From positions 1 to 8,234 of the forward strand of contig JBECKQ010000322.1 in NCBI GenBank assembly GCA_040235375.1: a stretch of 8,234 bases of DNA, given 5' to 3'. Both the position numbers and the translations under genes were made by a program. Below are positions 5,781 to 8,234 of this stretch, piece by piece (position 1 is the first letter of the stretch; the number at the start of each line of letters is the position of its first letter). The notes beneath the pieces are model-generated. The model did not search any database and had not been told where the DNA came from. It saw only the letters and a program-made list of their open reading frames with translations. Source of the stretch: JBECKQ01 sp040235375. GTDB lineage: Bacteria; Planctomycetota; Phycisphaerae; UBA1845.

Positions 5781-6665
5781 TTATCTGTGCGCCAAGCGTT
5801 CCAATGGTCCGGCATACTCAGCAATTAACGAATACAGAGGATCTGTGCCGCGATAAAAGGATTCCGAATCAACACCTTTCTCTGGAGTCAGCCCGGTCTT
5901 CCGTCGTACGGTCGCTATAGCTCCCTTACCCACTTGGCGCTTCCAACTGGGGAACCCTATTTGCGCAACCGTAACAAAACGAGTCGTCTCCTTGCCGAAT
6001 CCGAGAAATCCGCGGCTCTTTTCTATACGGCAGATATCGATAAGATTTTTGTGTGGATTGCTCAAACAGTAGCCAAATCCTCGCAGCCGCGAATCTAATT
6101 CCGCATACGTTATTGTGTAATATCGTTTGTCTAACATCCGCGAATGTCGGCGAAGATAGTCCGCTATGAAATAGATCTCTGGGTCATCCGTTCTCGATTG
6201 TAACGACTGCAACCTCCGATACTGCCTTAACCGGTCTTCTGCAATTTCAACTATGAAGTCCTCCAGCTCCTTCTGCCCAATTGTGGGTGTTCTGTTGATC
6301 AAGTACAGAAAGTACAGAAGCACGAGAAGTGCAGTACGCTTATTCGCGTCATGGAAGGGATGGTCCTTTATTAGACCAAAAAGCAGCGTTGCACAGCGTT
6401 CAAATGAAGTCTCCCACTTATCTGTTCCGTCGAATCCCGTGAACTGACGATAAACGGCCGAGTGCAGTAGATTGGGGTCTCTTGGACCAATGCCGCCAAT
6501 GCCGAAACCTTGACCGTAGAAATAGTCTGCGATCAGAAAATGGGCGCGTAGCACATCTCGGATACCTATATTGTTGTTTGCTGTATATGGATCATGGTCG
6601 CCGAAGTGTACACGCCACCTTTCATACTCAGCCTTGACTGCTTCATTGTCGATAATGATTTCCAT
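5781..6665 (-). CDS. Fic/Doc-domain protein with C-terminal extension
   Basis: 294 residues from ATG 6665; the SD is weak. Residues 32-150 form a Doc-like Fic fold: GIRDVLRAHFLIADYF at 34-49, a GIGPRDPNLLHSAVYRQF segment at 58-75 and the active-site motif HPFHDANKRT at 102-111 (H102, D106, N108, R110). This is the Doc version (HxFx..NKRT) rather than HxFx(D/E)GNGRxxR of AMP-transferring Fic enzymes. Doc phosphorylates elongation factor Tu. Doc is about 126 residues and follows a Phd antitoxin. Here an extra 145 residues follow, with a likely globular domain (TYAELDSRLRGFGYCLSNP, then RKTGLTPEKGVDSESFYRG), and no Phd gene precedes it. I see no inhibitory (S/T)xxxE(G/N) helix. Whether the extension inhibits, targets or binds nucleic acid is open. 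Codon and base use is that of the AT-richer segment. Confidence 0.82.
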   Translation of the reverse strand: MEIIIDNEAVKAEYERWRVHFGDHDPYTANNNIGIRDVLRAHFLIADYFYGQGFGIGGIGPRDPNLLHSAVYRQFTGFDGTDKWETSFERCATLLFGLIKDHPFHDANKRTALLVLLYFLYLINRTPTIGQKELEDFIVEIAEDRLRQYRRLQSLQSRTDDPEIYFIADYLRRHSRMLDKRYYTITYAELDSRLRGFGYCLSNPHKNLIDICRIEKSRGFLGFGKETTRFVTVAQIGFPSWKRQVGKGAIATVRRKTGLTPEKGVDSESFYRGTDPLYSLIAEYAGPLERLAHR

Positions 6666-6875
6666 CAGAAAAGGCCACGATATAACGAAATCAGAAACTG
6701 AGTCGAGTCGCGGAAAGTGCAGTCCGCATCATTGCACGAATACAATGTAAGCAGCATCGACTGATGCGCTGCGGGTGGATCGCGGCTGAAGCCGGTGTGG
6801 CGATGGAGGGGCTGTAGCCGCGGTAGCTCGAGACAAGACTTGGGCATAGATCGACGCAGAATGATCCCAATGCGT
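6666..6875. other. Structured 210-base gap between the HEPN and Fic/Doc genes
   Basis: No believable ORF: the minus-strand frame that covers it continues into the HEPN gene in another frame and looks random. A GC-rich patch at 6765-6830 contains CGCGGCT (6781-6787) and AGCCGCG (6816-6822) as perfect inverted repeats, plus nested CGGCT-ga-AGCCG and GGCT-gt-AGCC hairpins. On the minus strand TTATAT close to the Fic/Doc start could be a -10, giving that gene its own promoter and a very short leader. This would suit its weak SD. Confidence 0.4.
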
Positions 6876-7439
6876 TCACCCAACTTGTCGGCTCCAGTCT
6901 CGCACGATGCTTTCAATCCGATCAATCTCAAGCTGTGGCAGCGTACCCGTATGCATGATGATGTTCCGGGACATCTCAAGATCGTTGAAGCGCGACATTA
7001 TCCAGGCTTGATCAGGGAATAAGTCTGAAAAGTTGTCCCAATTGGCGATGATAATCTGAGCCAAGTTACCAAACATGGTGTAGCCGATTAGGGAGGTTGA
7101 CCGGGGTGTGTGGTAGCGGGCGTCCGATTCCTTCTCTTTGATCTTCTCGACAGCCGTCTTGATCCTCTGTGGTACAGCAGACGACCACCAGTCGATGCCG
7201 ATTCGCGCAAGCAGACGTTCAGTAATCAGCTCGCGGACCGAGTTCTCAAGACAAAAGAACGCGATGAAGACTGAGGCCATCTTCCTGGCGTCGTAGACCA
7301 CACGCGGACTGAAGCCCGTCTCCTCGACATTTAAGGTCGGCGGCGTTGCTTCGCTGCCACGAACAGAAATGCCTTGCTCGTTCAACTGCGACAATGAGTT
7401 TTCGGCAAGCATCGCGTTGAACACGAACTGTTTTATCAT
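6876..7439 (-). CDS. Swt1-type HEPN domain protein, candidate RNase toxin
   Basis: 187 residues from ATG 7439, two bases after the DUF5343 stop; no SD at the usual distance, so translation is probably coupled. An all-helical C-terminal domain spans about 45-185: VVYDARKMASVFIAFFCLENSVRELITERL at 48-77 in two helices (ENSVREL typical of Swt1-like HEPN), WW and the following VPQRIKTAVEK at 84-98, and the catalytic motif R158-N-I-I-M-H163 (Rx4H) in DLEMSRNIIMHTG. HEPN proteins with Rx4-6H are metal-independent RNases common as toxins and in abortive infection. The Tyr that follows the motif in HEPN-MNT toxins (Rx4HxY) is absent: Gly165 is there. The first 45 residues are variable. I infer a toxin or effector whose partner is the upstream DUF5343 protein. 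Confidence 0.82.
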   Translation of the reverse strand: MIKQFVFNAMLAENSLSQLNEQGISVRGSEATPPTLNVEETGFSPRVVYDARKMASVFIAFFCLENSVRELITERLLARIGIDWWSSAVPQRIKTAVEKIKEKESDARYHTPRSTSLIGYTMFGNLAQIIIANWDNFSDLFPDQAWIMSRFNDLEMSRNIIMHTGTLPQLEIDRIESIVRDWSRQVG

Positions 7440-7441
7440 GG

Positions 7442-8068
7442 CTAGACGCCCAAATGTTCCTTAAGGCTCTTGAAGATGGCGTTGTAGACAGTGATGTCGG
7501 TTGTTACCGGGAGATGAATCTGGATATTGTAATGGTATTCGCTACGACGACGGTGAACAGTCTCCTCGACTGGAGCTTCGGCCTTTGGCTTCACCGTATT
7601 GACTGATTCAACGACCGCCTCCGGAAGTACGCTAACACGCGTCGGTTTAGGATCAAACTTTCCGAGAGCGGCCAGCGTCTTGAACGTGGCATAGTAGCGT
7701 GCGACTGACTCCTCGTCTTTGCCGGTGATCCGAAGCATCGCACCCTTGACTTCCGCTTCCGGTGCCGCGTTCATGTTTGAGTCGATTGCGAACAGATCCG
7801 AATACGCGGAGCGAGTTCTCTCGGCTAAGACGTAGCGCCAGTCGTTGGGATCCCGCAGGCGGTCATAATGTTCGGTCGGCACGCCAGATTCGGTAAGGAA
7901 GCCCAACCCCTTCAGGACGGCAACCATCGCCCGATCGTTTGATGCTGTGAAGCCCCAAGTGGTAAGCGTTTCGCGACTAAATCGCTCGGGCTTCGCTGCA
8001 GACCGAATGCGTGAGAGGATCGGTTCAATTTTATTGTTCGATATGATGTACGGGTACGAATCAGGCAT
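7442..8068 (-). CDS. DUF5343 domain protein, likely partner of the HEPN protein
   Basis: 208 residues from ATG 8068, with a strong SD (GGGAGG about 7 bases upstream). The N-terminal half opens with PDSYPYIISNNKIEPILSRIR and continues with ERFSRETLTTWGF at 28-40 and AMVAVLKGLGFLTESGVPTEHYDRLRD, which resembles a winged-helix fold; this is the DUF5343 signature. Residues 85-140 are helical. A proline- and charge-rich linker follows at 140-175, then a conserved C-terminal strand-helix piece (YHYNIQIHLPVTTDITVYNA, 178-197; then IFKSLKEHL) of the type seen at the ends of defence-associated proteins. No enzyme motif is visible. It is the first gene of the pair and sits two bases before the HEPN gene, the place an antitoxin or sensor often takes. 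Function unproven; DNA binding and autoregulation are inferred from the fold guess. Confidence 0.8.
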   Translation of the reverse strand: MPDSYPYIISNNKIEPILSRIRSAAKPERFSRETLTTWGFTASNDRAMVAVLKGLGFLTESGVPTEHYDRLRDPNDWRYVLAERTRSAYSDLFAIDSNMNAAPEAEVKGAMLRITGKDEESVARYYATFKTLAALGKFDPKPTRVSVLPEAVVESVNTVKPKAEAPVEETVHRRRSEYHYNIQIHLPVTTDITVYNAIFKSLKEHLGV

Positions 8069-8146
8069 CTTTGACCTCCCTCTTACGCGGGATTGCTGGA
8101 ATAGTCGCTAAATAACGGAGCAGAAATAGGTACCAGTTGATGGAAC

Positions 8147-8210
8147 TCGGGTAGCACTTGGAGATCGGATCGGTTGTCGAGACTGACCAAAATCCAAGGA
8201 GGCTACCCGA
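8147..8210 (+). promoter_or_regulatory. Nested hairpin over the leader and RBS of the gene starting at 8210
   Basis: TCGGGTAGC (8147-8155) pairs with GCTACCCGA (8202-8210), CTTGGA (8157-8162) with TCCAAG (8193-8198), and within the loop GGT.GTC with GAC..ACC (8173-8188). The right arm contains the SD (AAGGAGG) and ends at the A of the start codon. If RNA begins upstream of 8147 the fold would hide the start site; if it begins inside, the site would be open. This is the logic known for some transposase genes. Confidence 0.55.
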
Positions 8211-8234
8211 TGAGAGTAAGTGTACTGGAGATGC
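8210..8234 (+). CDS. Start of an unidentified gene, possibly a transposase
   Basis: ATG at 8210 follows AAGGAGG by 7 bases, a near-perfect SD. Only eight residues are visible (MRVSVLEM) before the window ends, too few to name a family. The structured leader over its RBS and its position at the edge of an acquired segment make an insertion-sequence transposase plausible. It is divergent from the DUF5343 gene, with 141 bases between the starts. Confidence 0.5.

Noticed and set aside
5646..5828. A 60-codon plus-strand frame in the gap
   Set aside because: No SD, composition looks random, and it overlaps the 3' end of the Fic/Doc gene.
6665..6979. A 104-codon minus-strand frame as a possible antitoxin for the Fic/Doc protein
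   Set aside because: It overlaps the HEPN gene in another frame, has no SD and no Phd-like pattern.

Overview
The window looks like a chromosomal stretch from a GC-rich proteobacterium, probably a gammaproteobacterium. The reasons are an outer-membrane beta-barrel gene, a DUF5666/DUF6502 gene pair, a periplasmic bufferin-type peptide and strong Shine-Dalgarno sites. This is inferred from gene content and base composition only; I cannot name a genus.

Layout. Positions 1-458 hold the 3' end of an outer-membrane beta-barrel gene (+). Converging on it is a minus-strand pair: a DUF6502 gene (2876 to 2031) followed one base later by an exported DUF5666 protein (2029 to 497) with an N-terminal GGTG-repeat region and a long charged C-terminal tail. 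Upstream on the same strand is an AraC-family regulator (3881 to 2943), divergent from a carboxymuconolactone decarboxylase/AhpD-like gene (4000-4545, +). Then comes a short exported cysteine-rich peptide of the bufferin (BufA2) type (4842-5102, +), with a clear terminator, facing a 54-residue single-pass membrane protein on the minus strand (5434 to 5270). The bufferin has no visible modification genes next to it.

At about 5480-5560 the base composition changes. A sampled line at 4381-4440 is 67% GC, while lines at 6121-6180 and 7501-7560 are 43-45%. Everything to the right (5500-8234) looks like an acquired, defence-like accessory segment on the minus strand: DUF5343 protein (8068 to 7442), then after 2 bases a Swt1-type HEPN protein with an Rx4H motif (7439 to 6876), then after a 210-base structured gap a Fic/Doc-domain protein with a C-terminal extension (6665 to 5781). 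At the right edge a plus-strand gene begins at 8210. Its leader can fold into a nested hairpin that covers its ribosome-binding site, an arrangement known from some transposase genes.

How they may work together. AraC regulator and AhpD-like gene: a likely regulator/target pair. DUF6502 and DUF5666: translationally coupled, with a shared role in the envelope or its regulation that is unknown. DUF5343 and HEPN: the best candidate for an undescribed toxin-antitoxin or abortive-infection module, possibly with the Fic/Doc protein as a third part.
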